The notes below the pieces were generated by a model. The model worked only from the letters and a program-made list of their open reading frames with translations. It made no database searches and was not told the DNA's origin. Below, one piece after another: positions 11,271 through 24,000 of a stretch of DNA of 64,000 nucleotides. The DNA is from Neoarius graeffei (lineage: Eukaryota; Chordata; Actinopteri; Siluriformes; Ariidae): the NCBI RefSeq assembly GCF_027579695.1, contig NC_083587.1, forward strand, positions 38,063,732 through 38,127,731, read 5' to 3'. Position numbers and translations under genes: made by a program. How positions within the stretch are numbered: the stretch's first letter is position 1; each line of letters starts with the position of its first letter.

Positions 11271-12875
11271 CAGTGGTGCTTGAAAGTTTGTGAACCCTTT
11301 AGAATTTTCTATATTTCCGCATAAATACGACCTAAAACAACATCAGATTTTCACACAAGTCCTAAAAGTAGATATAGAGAACCCAGTTAAACAAATGAGA
11401 CAAAAATATTATACTTGGTCATTTATTTATAGAGGAAAATTATCCAATATTACATATCTGTGAGTGGCAAAAGTGTGTGAACCTCTAGGATTAACAGTTA
11501 ATTTGAAGGTGAAATTAGAGTCAGGTGTTTTCAAGCAATGGGATGACAATCAGGTGTGAATGGACACCCTGTTTTATTTAAAGAACAGGGATCTATCAAA
11601 GTCTGATCTTCACAACACATGTTTGTGGAAGTGTATCATGGCATGAACAAAGGAGATTTCTGAGGACCGCAGAAAAAGCATTGTTTTTGCTCATCAGGCT
11701 GGAAAAGGTTACAAAACCATCTCTAAAGAGTTTGGACTCCACCAATCCACAGTCAGACAGATTGTGTACAAATGGAGGAAATTCAAGACCATTGTTACCC
11801 TCCCCAGGAGTGGTCGACCAACAAAGATCACTCCAAGAGCAAGGTATGTAATAGTCAGTGAGGTCACAAAGGACCCCAGGGTAACTTCTAAGCAACTGAA
11901 GGCCTCTCTCACATTGGCTAATATTAATGTTCGTGAGTCCACCATCAGGAGAACACCGAGCAACAATGGTATGCATGGCAGGGTTGCAAGGAGAAAGCCA
12001 CTGCTTTCCAAAAAGAACATTGCTGCTCGTCTGCAGTTTGCTAAAGATCACGTGGACAAGCCAGAAGGCTTTTGGAAAAAAATGTTTTGTGGACAGATGA
12101 GACCAAAATAGAACTTTTTGGTTTAAATGAGAAGTGTGATGTTTGGAGAACGGAAAACACTGCATTCCAGCATAAAAACCTTATCCCATCTGTGAAACAT
12201 GGTGGTGGTAGTATCATGGTTTGGGCCTGTTTTGCAGCATCTGGGCCAGGACGGCTTGCCATCATTGATGGAACAATGAATTCTGAATTATTACAGCAAA
12301 TTCTAAAGGAAAATGTCAGGACATCTGTCCATGAACTGAATCTCAAGAGAAGGTGGGTCATGCAGCAAGACAACGACCAAACCAAACGTCCTAACAAAGA
12401 ATGGTTAAGGAAAAATAAAGTTAATATTTTGGAATGGCCAAGTCAATGTCCTGACCTTAATCCAATCGAAATATTGTGGAAGGACCTGAAGCGAGCAGTT
12501 CATGTGAGGAAACCCACCAACATCTCAGAGTTGAAGCTGTTCTGTACAGAGGAATGGGCTAAAATTCCTCCAAGCCGGTGTGCAGGACTGATGAACAGTT
12601 ACCAGAAACATTTAGTTGCAGTTATTGCTGCACAAAGGGGTCACACCAGACACTGAAAGCAAAGGTTCACATACTTTTGCCACTCACAGATATGTAATAC
12701 TGGATCATTTTCCTCAATAAATAAATGACTAAGTGAAATATTTTTTGTCTCAATTGTTTAACTGGGTTCTCTTTATCTACTTTTAGGACTTGTGTGAAAA
12801 TCTGATGATGTTTTAGGTCATATTTATGCAGAAATATAGAAAATTCTAAAGGGTTCACAAACTTTCAAGCACCAC
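11271..12875 (+). mobile_element. Alpha Tc1 element nested in gamma
   Basis: The left end is CAGTGGTGCTTGAAAGTTTG. The right end is TTTCAAGCACCAC and lacks the final TG seen in other alpha copies. The TA duplicate is at 11269-11270 and 12876-12877. It landed within the gamma transposase codon ATA. Confidence 0.92.
11638..12656 (+). pseudogene. Alpha transposase pseudogene (nested copy)
   Basis: The ATG at 11638 is followed at codon 3 by TGA, where sister copies have CGA, a typical CpG decay. Extra A residues near 12075 cause a frameshift. The region around the second catalytic Asp has lost six bases and the PKH motif. The catalytic Glu codon is still GAA (context ATCGAA). Not functional. Confidence 0.88.
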
Positions 12876-13811
12876 TAAGTCATACACTCCACAAATCTGG
12901 CCTTTTTGGAAGAGTGGCAAGAAGAAAGCCATCGTTGAAAGACAGGCATAAGAAGTCCTGTTTGCAGTTTGCCAGAAGCCATGTAGGGGACACAGCAAAC
13001 ATGTGGAAGAAGGTGCTTTGGTCAGATGAGACCAAAGTTGAACTTTTTGGCCTAAATGCAAAGCGCTATGTGTGGCGGAAAACTAACACTGCTCATCACC
13101 CTGCACACACCATCCCCACTGTGAAACATGGTGGTGGCAGCATCATGCTATGGGGATGCTTTTCTTCAGCAGGGACAGGGAAGCTGGTCAGAGTTGATGG
13201 GAAGATGGATGGAGCTAAATACAGGGCAATCCTAGAAGAAAACCTGTTGGAGGCTGCAAAAGACTTGAGACTTGGAAGGAGATTCACCTTCCAGCAAGAC
13301 AATGACCCTAAACATACAGCCAGAGCTACAATGGAATGGTTTAGATCAAAGAATATTCATGTGTTAGAATGGCCCAGTCAAAGTCCAGACCTAAATCCCA
13401 TTGAGCATCTGTGGCAAGACTTGAAAATTGCTGTTCACAGACACTCTCCATCCAATCTGGCTGAGCTTGAGCTATTTTGCAAAGAAGAATGGGCAAAAAT
13501 TTCAGTGTCTAGATGTGCAAAGCTGGTAGAGACATACCACAAAAGACTTGCAGCTGTAATTGCAGCAAAAGGTGGCTCTGCAAAGTATTGACGCAGGGGG
13601 GCTGAATACTAATGCACACCATATTTTTCAGATTTTTATTTGTTTAAAATTTTGAAGACCATTTATCATTTTCGTTTCACTTCACAATTATGTGCTACTC
13701 TGTGTTGGTCTATCACATAACATCTCAATAAAAAACTTTTAAGTTCGTGGTTGTAAGGTGGAAAAATGTGAAAAAGTTCAAGGGGTATGAATACTTTTTC
13801 AAGGCACTGTA

Positions 13812-14981
13812 TCTTTTGCGCGTGCACATTGTGTTTCAGTACTAAGCTGATGTCTTTCAGGATTTACAATCACATGTATTTTTAAAATACTCATTTTTAA
13901 AATCCTATCCTTGGAACATGGCAAAGTCCATTGCAATATACCTGCATAGTTTGCCATAAAACTGAAAAAGGGTAAATATTATATGATTTTTACAAAACAA
14001 AGTCACTATTCTTTGGAATTTTTTGAAAATAATTGAAAATATCCAAAGTTCATTTAAAGTGTATTCATTTGCAAAATCACACACAACAAGCCACTAATTA
14101 AAAATAATTAATAAATATTTTTTTTGTTTGGTACAAATGAATGTCAAGATTTCAAACAAAACAAAAACTCAAAAAAAAAATTCAGCAAATCTCTAAATAA
14201 AACAAATAGTTACAAAAATGAAAGGCTCTTTTTAATTGTTTTAAAACATCACATTTCATATCATCATACATCAAAAACTCACTTTTAATTCACCAGAAAT
14301 ATTGAAGCTGATTTTCAAAAAAGAAAAACAATCACATCTATGGAAAAAAAAATCAAAACCTATAAAAAAAATATAAAATTTAAACATTTACTACCATCTG
14401 AAGACCTCAGTTTTGACTAGTACCATTTTAATATTAAAAGATAATTTAATTCACTTTTCTGAAACTTGCACACAACCAAGCACTCAGACAATTTTGAAAT
14501 GCCAGGTTTTTGTTGTTTGTTTGTTTCTTAAATACATTATATCATGCAGAGGGCATGATATTAAATATTAATTCAAACTAAATAAAATATATATTTATAT
14601 TTCTCTGTCAATATACTTTTTTTATTTTCAAGTCAAAAACTCTCTCCCTCCCTTTTATAGGGAAACAAGCAAAATTAACCTAATAATCAGAAAAATAATT
14701 TATTTCTTTATTTTTTTACCTAAAATGCAGCTGCCATCATTTATATGGCTGTATGTATTAAAACCAAGATTTCAGCAAGAAGTGATTTGGCACAAAAAAC
14801 ACCAAATTCCAATAGCATGCAATTAAAAAAAGAAGAAAAAAAGTCCAAATGGTATGTCTGATTTTGACTTTAGAAGGAAAGAAAAAAAAAAAAAACATTC
14901 TGTGCATTGCTGTTGCCGGGGAGTGAGTGTGTCCCCTGAACACTTGTATGAGGCCAGTGGTGTGTATCCCCGAGATGCAGC
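13812..14981 (-). other. cyrib: Probable cyrib 3' UTR and downstream AT-rich sequence
   Basis: This AT-rich, gene-free stretch lies directly 3' of the cyrib stop codon. On the minus strand AATAAA occurs at 14704-14699, 14712-14707 and 14626-14621, any of which could serve as a poly(A) signal. The true UTR end is unknown. The far end abuts the gamma Tc1 element. Confidence 0.5.
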
Positions 14982-15045
14982 TTACTGCAACATGCTTTTA
15001 ATGGTCTTAGCAGTTGATTCATCATTCAGATGCTTTGTCGTGTAC
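14982..15045 (-). CDS. cyrib: cyrib coding exon 10 (stop codon)
   Basis: One base completes Arg305, then [20 protein letters not shown] and the stop TAA at 14984-14982. The acceptor is TTTTTTGCGCAG. The C-terminal IKSMLQ matches the CYRI family. This exon is 6.7 kb from the previous one because a beta, an alpha and two SINE elements lie between them. Confidence 0.95.
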
Positions 15046-18000
15046 CTGCGCAAAAAACAAACATTTTTTATTTGACTTAAGTCAACTTACTACACTTTCA
15101 GCTGAAAATAAGAACTCAATTCATCTTGATGAAGATACCGGATGAGATGTATTTATTGTTATTGTATATTACAGTGTTTCAGGTTTGCTTTTCAAATCTC
15201 AACACATATTACAGTATCTGTTTCAAAAAATGAGCAAAAATTATTGCATAAAATAAATACTACACACAATAATTTAGCTTTTCCACAGCATTCAGTTCTG
15301 TAAAAGTGTCTCATCCAAAGTATTGCCTTACCTGGCACTTAGTAACAGAAACATTCACTTTATTCATTATGTGAAGCTGCCATTCAAACACCATAAAGCA
15401 TTACACAGATTATGTTTACAGACTTGTCTAGAAGCAACATCACTAATTCCGTGCTTCATACTTCATCCCCATCACCAGTAATAAATTTCCCTTTTGGAAA
15501 AGTGGTGCCAATGTTTACAACCCCGATTCCAAAAAAGTTGGGACAAAGTACAAATTGTGAATAAAAACGGAATGCAATAATTTACAAATCTCAAAAACTG
15601 ATATTGTATTCACAATAGAACGTAGACAACATATCAAATGTCAAAAGTGAGACATTTTGAAATTTCATGCCAAATATTGGCTCATTTGAAATTTCATGAC
15701 AGCAACACATCTCAAAAAAGTTGGGACAGGGGCAATAAGAGGCTGGAAAAGTTAAAGGTACAAAAAAGGAACAGCTGGAGGACCAAATTGCAACTCATTA
15801 GGTCAATTGGCAATAGGTCATTAACATGACTGGGTATAAAAAGAGCATCTTGGAGTGACAGCGGCTCTCAGAAGTAAAGATGGGAAGAGGATCACCAAGC
15901 CCCCTAATTCTGCGCCCACAAATAGTGGAGCAATATCAGAAAGGAGTTCGACAGTGTAAAATTGCAAAGAGTTTGAACATATCATCATCTACAGTGCATA
16001 ATATCATCAAAAGATTCAGAGAATCTGGAAGAATCTCTGTGCGTAAGGGTCAAGGCCGGAAAACCATACTGGGTGCCCGTGATCTTCGGGCCCTTAGACG
16101 GCACTGCATCACATACAGGCATGCTTCTGTATTGGAAATCACAAAATGGGCTCAGGAATATTTCCAGAGAACATTATCTGTGAACACAATTCACCGTGCC
16201 ATCCGCCGTTGCCAGCTAAAACTCTATAGTTCAAAGAAGAAGCCGTATCTAAACATGATCCAGAAGCGCAGACGTCTTCTCTGGGCCAAGGCTCATTTAA
16301 AATGGACTGTGGCAAAGTGGAAAACTGTTCTGTGGTCAGACGAATCAAAATTTGAAGTTCTTGATGGAAATCAGGGACGCCGTGTCATTTGCACTAAAGA
16401 GGAGAAGGACGACCCAAGTTGTTATCAGCGCTCAGTTCAGAAGCCTGCATCTCTGATGGTATGGGGTTGCATTAGTGCGTGTGGCATGGGCAACTTACAC
16501 ATCTGGAAAGACACCATCAATGCTGAAAGGTATATCCAGGTTCTAGAGCAACATATGCTCCCATCCAGACGACGTCTCTTTCAGGGAAGACCTTGCATTT
16601 TCCAACATGACAATGCCAAACCACATACTGCATCAATTACAGCATCATGGCTGCGTAGAAGAAGGGTCCGGGTACTGAACTGGCCAGCCTGCAGTCCAGA
16701 TCTTTCACCCATAAAAAACATTTGGCGCATCATAAAACGGAAGATACGACAAAAAAGACCTAAGACAGTTGAGCAACTAGAATCCTACATTAGACAAGAA
16801 TGGGTTAACATTCCTATCCCTAAACTTGAGCAACTTGTCTCCTCAGTCCCCAGACGTTTACAGGCTGTTGTAAAGAGAAAAGGGGATGTCTCACAGTGGT
16901 AAACATGGCCTTGTCCCAACTTTTTTGAGATGTGTTGTTGTCATGAAATTTAAAATCACCTAATTTTTCTCTTTAAATGATACATTTTCTCAGTTTAAAC
17001 ATTTGATATGTCATCTATGTTCTATTCTGAATAAAATATGGAATTTTGAAACTTCCACATCATTGCATTCCATTTTTATTTACAATTTGTATTTTGTCCC
17101 AACTTTTTTGGAATCGGGGTTGTATTCTAGTTATATTACGGTAACTTGAATTTCTTGTCAATACTTTTTTTTTTTTTAAAAAACACACCATGATATTTTT
17201 CTCACTGTAAACATTTCTGACTGTGCTCAGCCATGTTTATTTCTTTTCAAACAGCCTGAGATGGGCAGAGTGGGAGGGTGGTGCACATGACAATAAAAAG
17301 ACTGACAGGTGGCTCATACACAAACAAGCACTACGGCCCATAACACAGTTTTTCCAATCAGGTTTTCTCAGCCACGTGATACACTTTTATTGATGCCATG
17401 GCTTATACAATTATTACCTCGCCCGCTACGGAGTGAGCGGGGCAAGGTATTGTTTTCGGTCGGGTTTCTTTGTAAACGATATTATGGGAAAACATCTGGA
17501 TCAATCTTCATGAAACTTTCAGGATAGATAGGCATTGGTCTCAAATAGAACCTCCAACATTTTGAGGGTCATCCGGTCAAGGTCACCATAAAGGTCAAAA
17601 TCGTTTTTGTTGTGTCTACTGCCTCATATACAGGCGCTAGCCACTACGTTATCGTGCTGTAAGAATGTAAGTGTAACAATCATGCACTGTACATCCGCAT
17701 ACACGCGTTCAGATTAAAATGGCTAGTGAGTGTATACAATTTGGTTCACCATTCGAAATAAATTGACTAGACTAAAGAAATTGCTTTCAGACATGTTTAT
17801 GCTTATTACAGAGGGAAAGTGCGTTCCACTGAGCTCTAACGCCGGGCCATTTCCAGGAAACAAGAGTTTGGGTCATGGTGACAGCGTGTGTATGTCAGCC
17901 TCGGTTCAGAGGTTTCAGTTTCGAAAACTGTAAGAGGTAAGAGTAGAATAATATAAAGTACAGACACTTGGTATATTTTACTTCTGTGATTTTTAAATTG

Positions 18001-21000
18001 TTCATTTTTGGATTATGCTTCATTTTTGTGGCTACTGCCTCAGAGTAAATGTATGTATGCTATATTTACTGTATAGATGTAGTATCAGAAAACAATTTTA
18101 TTTATGAGCAGTAGCCACATGTACCCATAGGGTACCTTTTTTTTCGTGATATCTTCCTTCATATTCATCATAAGTGCTCCTGGGCGAGGTTTGTTTTGCC
18201 TGGCAACACTTGTGTTTAGCATAGGTTATTTCCAGGTTACAGTGGTGCTTGAAAGTTTGTGAACCCTTTAGAATTTTCTATATTTCTGCATAAATATGAC
18301 CTAAAACATCATCAGATTTTCACACAAGTCCTAAAAGTAGATAAAGAGAACCCAGTTAAACAATTGAGACAAAAATATAACACTTGGTCATTTATTTATT
18401 GAGGAAAATGATCCAATATTACATATCTGTGAGCGGCAAAAGTATGTGAACCTATAGGATTAGCAGTTAATTTGAAGGTGAAATTAGAGTCAGGTGTTTT
18501 CAGTCAATGGGATGACAATCAGGTGTGAGTGGGCACCCTGTTTTATTAAAAGAACAGGGATCTATCAAAGTCTGATCTTCACAACACATGTTTGTGGAAA
18601 TGTATCATGGCACGAACAATGGAGATTTCTGAGGACCTCAGAAAAAGCGTTGTTGATGCTCATCAGGCTGGAAAAGGTTACAAAACCATCTCTAAAGAGT
18701 TTGGACTCCACCAATCCACAGTCAGACAGATTGTGTACAAATGGAGGAAATTCAAGACCATTGTTACCCTCCCCAGGAGTGGTCGACAAACAAAGATCAC
18801 TCCAACAGCAAGGCATGTAATAGTCGGCAAGGTCCCCAAGGACCCCAGGGTAACTTCTAAGCAACTGAAGGCCTCTCTCACATTGGCTAATGTTAATGTT
18901 CATGAGTCCACCATCAGGAGAACACTGAACAACATGGCAGGGTTGCAAGGAGAAAGCCACTGCTCTCCAAAAAGAACATTGCTGCTCGTCTGCAGTTTGC
19001 TAAACATCATGTGGACAAGCCAGAAGGCTATTGGAAAAAAATTTTTGGATGGATGAGACCAAAATGGAACTTTTTGGTTTCAATGAGAAGCATTATGTTT
19101 GGAGAAAGGAAAACAATGCATTTCAGCATAAGAACCTTATCCCATCTGTGAAACATGGTGGTGGTAGTATCATGGTTTGGGCCTGTTTTGCTGCATCTGG
19201 GCCAGGACGGCTTGCCATCATTGATGGAACAATGAATTCTGAATTATACCAGCGAATTCTAAAGGAAAATGTCAGGACATCTGTCCATGAACTGAATATC
19301 AAGAGAAGGTGGGTCATGCAGCAAGACAATGACCCTAAGCACACAAGTCGTTCTACCAAAGAACGGTTAAAGAAGAATAAAGTTAATGTTTTGGAATGGC
19401 CAAGTCAAAGTCCTGACCTTAATCCAATTGAAATGTTGTGGAAGGAACTGAAGCGAGCAGTTCATGTGAGGAAACCCACCAACATCCCAGAGTTGAAGCT
19501 GTTCTGTACGGAGGAATGGGCTAAAATTCCTCCAAGCCGGTGTGCAGGACTGATCAACAGTTACCGGAAACGTTTAGTTGCAGTTATTGCTGCACAAGGG
19601 GGTCACGCCAGATACTGAAAGCAAAGGTTCACATACTTTTGCCACTCACAGATATGTAATATTGGATCATTTTCCTCAATAAATAAATGACCAAGTATAA
19701 TATTTTTGTCTCATTTGTTTAACTGGGTTCTCTTTATCTACTTTTAGGACTTGTGTGAAAATCTGATGATGTTTTAGGTCATATTTATGCAGAAATATAG
19801 AAAATTCTAAAGGGTTCACAAACTTTCAAGCACCACTGTATTTTAAAACTTAAGGTCAAAGTGAGAAAAAGACAAAAAGAAGAAACTATTGCACCTTTAA
19901 GACATCCTGCATAGAGGAGTGGACCTAAAACTTCTATGCCTCCAATCTTATTAAACATTACATGAAGAGATTCTACTGTTCCCAGGACAGGCATCACAAA
20001 TTATTAAACTGTCAGGGCGCCAGTCATTTTTAAATCTCTATTTTTTTATGGGGCAGCACGGTGGTGTAGTGGTTAGCACTGTTACCTCACAGAAAGAAGG
20101 TTCTGGGTCCGAGCCCAGCGGCCGACGAAGGCCTTGCTGTGTGGAGTGTGCATGTACTCCCCGTGTCTGTGTGGGTTTCCTCCGGGTACTCCGGTTTCCC
20201 CCACAGTACAAAGACATGCAGTTAGGTTAACATAGGGATGCCTTGGGCTGAAGTGCGCTTGAGCAGGGCACCGAACCCCCAGCTGCTCCCTGGGCGCTGT
20301 TAGCATGGCTGCCCACTGCTCTGGGTACCGTATGTGTGTGTGCTCATTGCTCATGTGTGTATGCATGTGTGTGTTCACTGCTTCAGATGGGTTAAATACA
20401 GAGAGGAATTTCACAAGTGTACGTGTAATGAATAAAGTTCTTCTTCTTGAAAAAACAACCTTTTTGTTTTTGGGAAAAAAAAACATTTTAAAAAATATTC
20501 TATACATCTCTATATTTGAGCTTGAAATATATATTTTTGTGTGTATTATTATTTTTATATATATATTTTTCCCTTCATTAAGGGTGTTAATACTTCTGGA
20601 GAGAACTGTATAACCTTCATAGTTGGACTGACTTCTTGTGATTAGTGTTTAGCTCTCATAAGTATTTGTTCAAACTTTAGTGTTTAGCTGTGACTACTTC
20701 CTGAAATTACTGCACACATTTCTTGTCGACTTCACTCATAGTTGACCAGACTATGAGTGAAGCATCTACAACACGTCCTTTCACAACTCTATGCTTGGAC
20801 TGTATTTTCACTTGTTACTCAGTTTACATGAAGCATCTGCCAAATGATTGCATTTAAAACAGAAATGTAATTCAAAAGTAATCCAATTAACAATACCAGA
20901 GTAATTGAATACTTAAACAATTAGTATATAGTGAAAAAGAGACTAATTTCCTGTCCTGTAATCTCAGACCAACTCAGACCCACAGCTGGTGATGAGAAAA

Positions 21001-24000
21001 TGCTGAAATTTCATTTGATGATGCATATGTAAGAATTCTGCACAGCATGTTTAAAATGAGGCGGCACGGTGGTGTAGTGGTTAGCACTGTCGCCTCACAG
21101 CAAGAAGGTTCTGGGTTTGAGCCCAGTGGCTGACAGGGGCCTTTCTGTGTGGAGTTTGCATGTTCTCCCCATGTCTATGTGGGTTTCCTCCAGGTGCTCT
21201 GGTTTCCGCGACAGTCCAGAGACATGCGTTTAGGTTAACATGGGGCAGCCGCAGCCTGAGGATGGGCAAGGGCACCTAACTCGCAACTGCTCCCTGGGCA
21301 CTGTAACATAGCTGCCCACTGCTCTGGGTATGTGTGTGTGCTCATTGCTTACTTGTGTGTGCACATGTGTGTGTTCACTGCTTCAGATGGGTTAAATGCA
21401 GAGGTTAAATTTCACTGTGTGATTAAGTCTGTGTTTGAGTGTACATGTGACAAAGGCTTCTTCTCTTGGCTTGATAATTGGCTGATTGGATACCTGCATA
21501 AATGTAGGCATGTATGTATTGCAAGTAAATTCAGAAAACAAAAATATAACCATCTGGTGCTTAAAATGCTTAGGGTCCAAGCACAAAGGTGATGTAACCC
21601 TATTGTTTTCGTTAGACTTTCTGTTGTTTTAATTGTGCTTTTTCTGCCTCGAACTTGATTGTGCTGATCAGTGTTCATGGCTACATTTTTTGTGGTTACA
21701 GTGCAGAAGGTTTCTCCTGTTTTTCTTACCTGAGAGCATTTAATAAGCCTTCCACGCTGTTTGGAGGTTGATCTCTGAGAACTTTAATGCATCCTTTCAT
21801 CTGTTCAGTGACACAAAAGTGAGGTTAGAATAATAATACTCACACTATGATGGACCACACTGGCAGGCGTAATTTGTGCTTGATTTCTGGTTGAGTTGAT
21901 TATGTCGGGGTGGTATATGTAAAATTTTATAGTTTTGGTTTGTTTTTTGATCTACAGAAAGTCCCAGCAGTATGAAACTTATACATTCATTAACAATTTC
22001 AAACACTTTTAAACTTTCTATAAAATCTTAACTATTAACCAAAAAACATTCTGGCATCAGCATGCATGCAAGAACAATTTTTTCAGAGCTAAAGTTTACT
22101 CACATCTATTTTGGAGGACTTGGCGAAAGCACCGACAGGATGGACATAGTCATAGAGGATGATGACACCCACCATGACACGCAAACAGAATGACACGGTG
22201 CCCTCACTGCTGAAACGGCTACGGTACTCACTGCAAAGAGTCAGCGTGCCCATGAACACTGAGACTTCAAATCCAGTACTTTATGTATTTTAGTTTATTT
22301 CAGATAAGCAAGGAAGAACAACTTACGGTGTCTCTAGCATAACTTTACACACACTTGCCATGGTGCTCAACACATCTGTCGTGTTCTCAATAGGCAAGTT
22401 CTTGTTCTGTAGAAATAGAGAATGCCTTTGTGTCATTTTGTCCTTCCCATATCTTATTAACAGGGCAATTGGATCTGTGTTGCTCATTTTTAACTGGAAG
22501 ACTATCATTTCTTACCTCAGATACAAACTTTGTCGTGCTATCACTCAAAGTCTTCAGCATGGGCGTGGCATCTGCATAAAATAGAGATATTCTATTGGCT
22601 AGCTCGTTGTTGACCTCATTTTCTCTTTCTGCCTGCAAAGAAAGACATATTTCTGCTCATATTTATTTGCAGAAAAAGATGACAAGGCGAGAAAGAAAGA
22701 GGACAGAAATTGCAAACCTTAGTAGGCATATCAGATGCTCGCTAGCCATGCTGTGAAAATGAGCGCCTGCATGCACAATTTAAGTTTCCAAATCTGTCAC
22801 TGCTTAACTCTTGAATATTTTCTATCATGAATACTATAATTAAAAAGCTTATAATTTCTGCTTTCCAAAAAAATTATCTTGTTAAGATCTGTTCAGTACT
22901 TTGGGAGTAACGGCAGGTTGAAACTGGTACAACAGAGTGCGCACTCCGCTCATGAGACATCGGGAAACTACCGGTGCTTTTTGAGTCACGGGAAAGCGGT
23001 CAGGCTCTCTCGCTTCTGATTGGTTTCTGATTGGATTACTCGTGGATATCAATCAGATAACTTTTATAGGGATGCTCTGTAGCTCTCACGGATTCTGATG
23101 AAGTATTCAGCAAAATTTTCCGTCTGCTAGTTTTGATGTTATGATTCACAGGAGACTTTGAAGTGAGTTTTCATAGCTTTACCTACTTATTTTTTTTCAA
23201 ATCAAACTGATGCGTGTAAATAAATGACTATTTCAGAATATAACCGTAGCTGTTTTGATGAAAAATACTGAGATGTTAGTGGTCGGACTGATATAAAAAA
23301 TCGAAAGTCAGAAACGCGAGTGTCAGTTTCAATTCAGTTAATCTGAATTGTTTATTGGATGCGGCTCACACAGTTGTTTCGAGGTTAGAATTGAAAGCTG
23401 TGAATATTAATCGGAATAATCATTTATATTCTTTCATATAAACACTAGTAGGCCCTACTTGGAAATACAAAGACCTACAGAGCACAGAGAGGGTATTAGA
23501 AATATTCTTATTACCTTTTTATTTTGATAGAGAATGGTAGATGTGAATGATATTCAGTGCTTATTTCTGCATATTATATAATTAACATTGATTTCTCCTC
23601 CTTTGTGATGTATAAATGAGAGTTAAGATCAGCTTTATATTGCACAAATAAAGCCGTTTGGTGAAACTTTGAGGAAGGGAGTGTACCGATTTAATGGTTT
23701 GATCTAATTAGCATAATTAACACTAATTAAATACTAATTTGCATAATTTGGTTTTGCTAATTTTTAAACTGTGTATTCAGTATACAACCATCTATGTGCC
23801 TGCCAATTTCCATGTAAATATTTTTTTGGGGGAAGAAAAAAAAACTTAAGAAAAAACATTTGAGCTCATGTGTTAATGAATTCCATTTTGGACCACATTA
23901 TCTTAAGACACAATATTAGGTCAGTTTTCTAAAAATTAAGCCAATTTTATTTCAATTTTGGATTTGTAATATCTCAAAAACAGAGAAACATTTTAATTCA

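Larger units (their letters stand above)
10965..13591 (+). pseudogene. Gamma Tc1 transposase, DD34E, broken only by a transposon insertion
   Basis: The two coding parts are 10965-11270 and 12878-13591. The first carries the paired-like helix-turn-helix region (KISQALNISRSTVQSIIQKW, GRPPKL). The second carries the catalytic domain with [23 protein letters not shown] and [11 protein letters not shown], with 34 residues between the last Asp and Glu. Frame is kept exactly across the alpha insertion: removing alpha and one TA copy would leave about 339 codons with no other lesion that I can see. So this is a near-intact gene disabled by insertion. Confidence 0.88.
10587..13809 (+). mobile_element. 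Gamma Tc1 element, split by an alpha element
   Basis: Ends begin CAGTGCCTTGAAAAAGTATT and close with the complement at 13809. TA lies on both sides. Long terminal repeats of about 190 bases include GTGATAGACCAACACAGAGT. The alpha element 11271-12875 sits in the middle. Without it and its TA duplicate the gamma element would be about 1.6 kb, normal for Tc1. Confidence 0.92.

Noticed and set aside
22323..22508. Minus-strand ORFs over 22323-22638 taken as separate small genes
   Set aside because: They are cyrib exons 6 and 7 read through the short introns around them.
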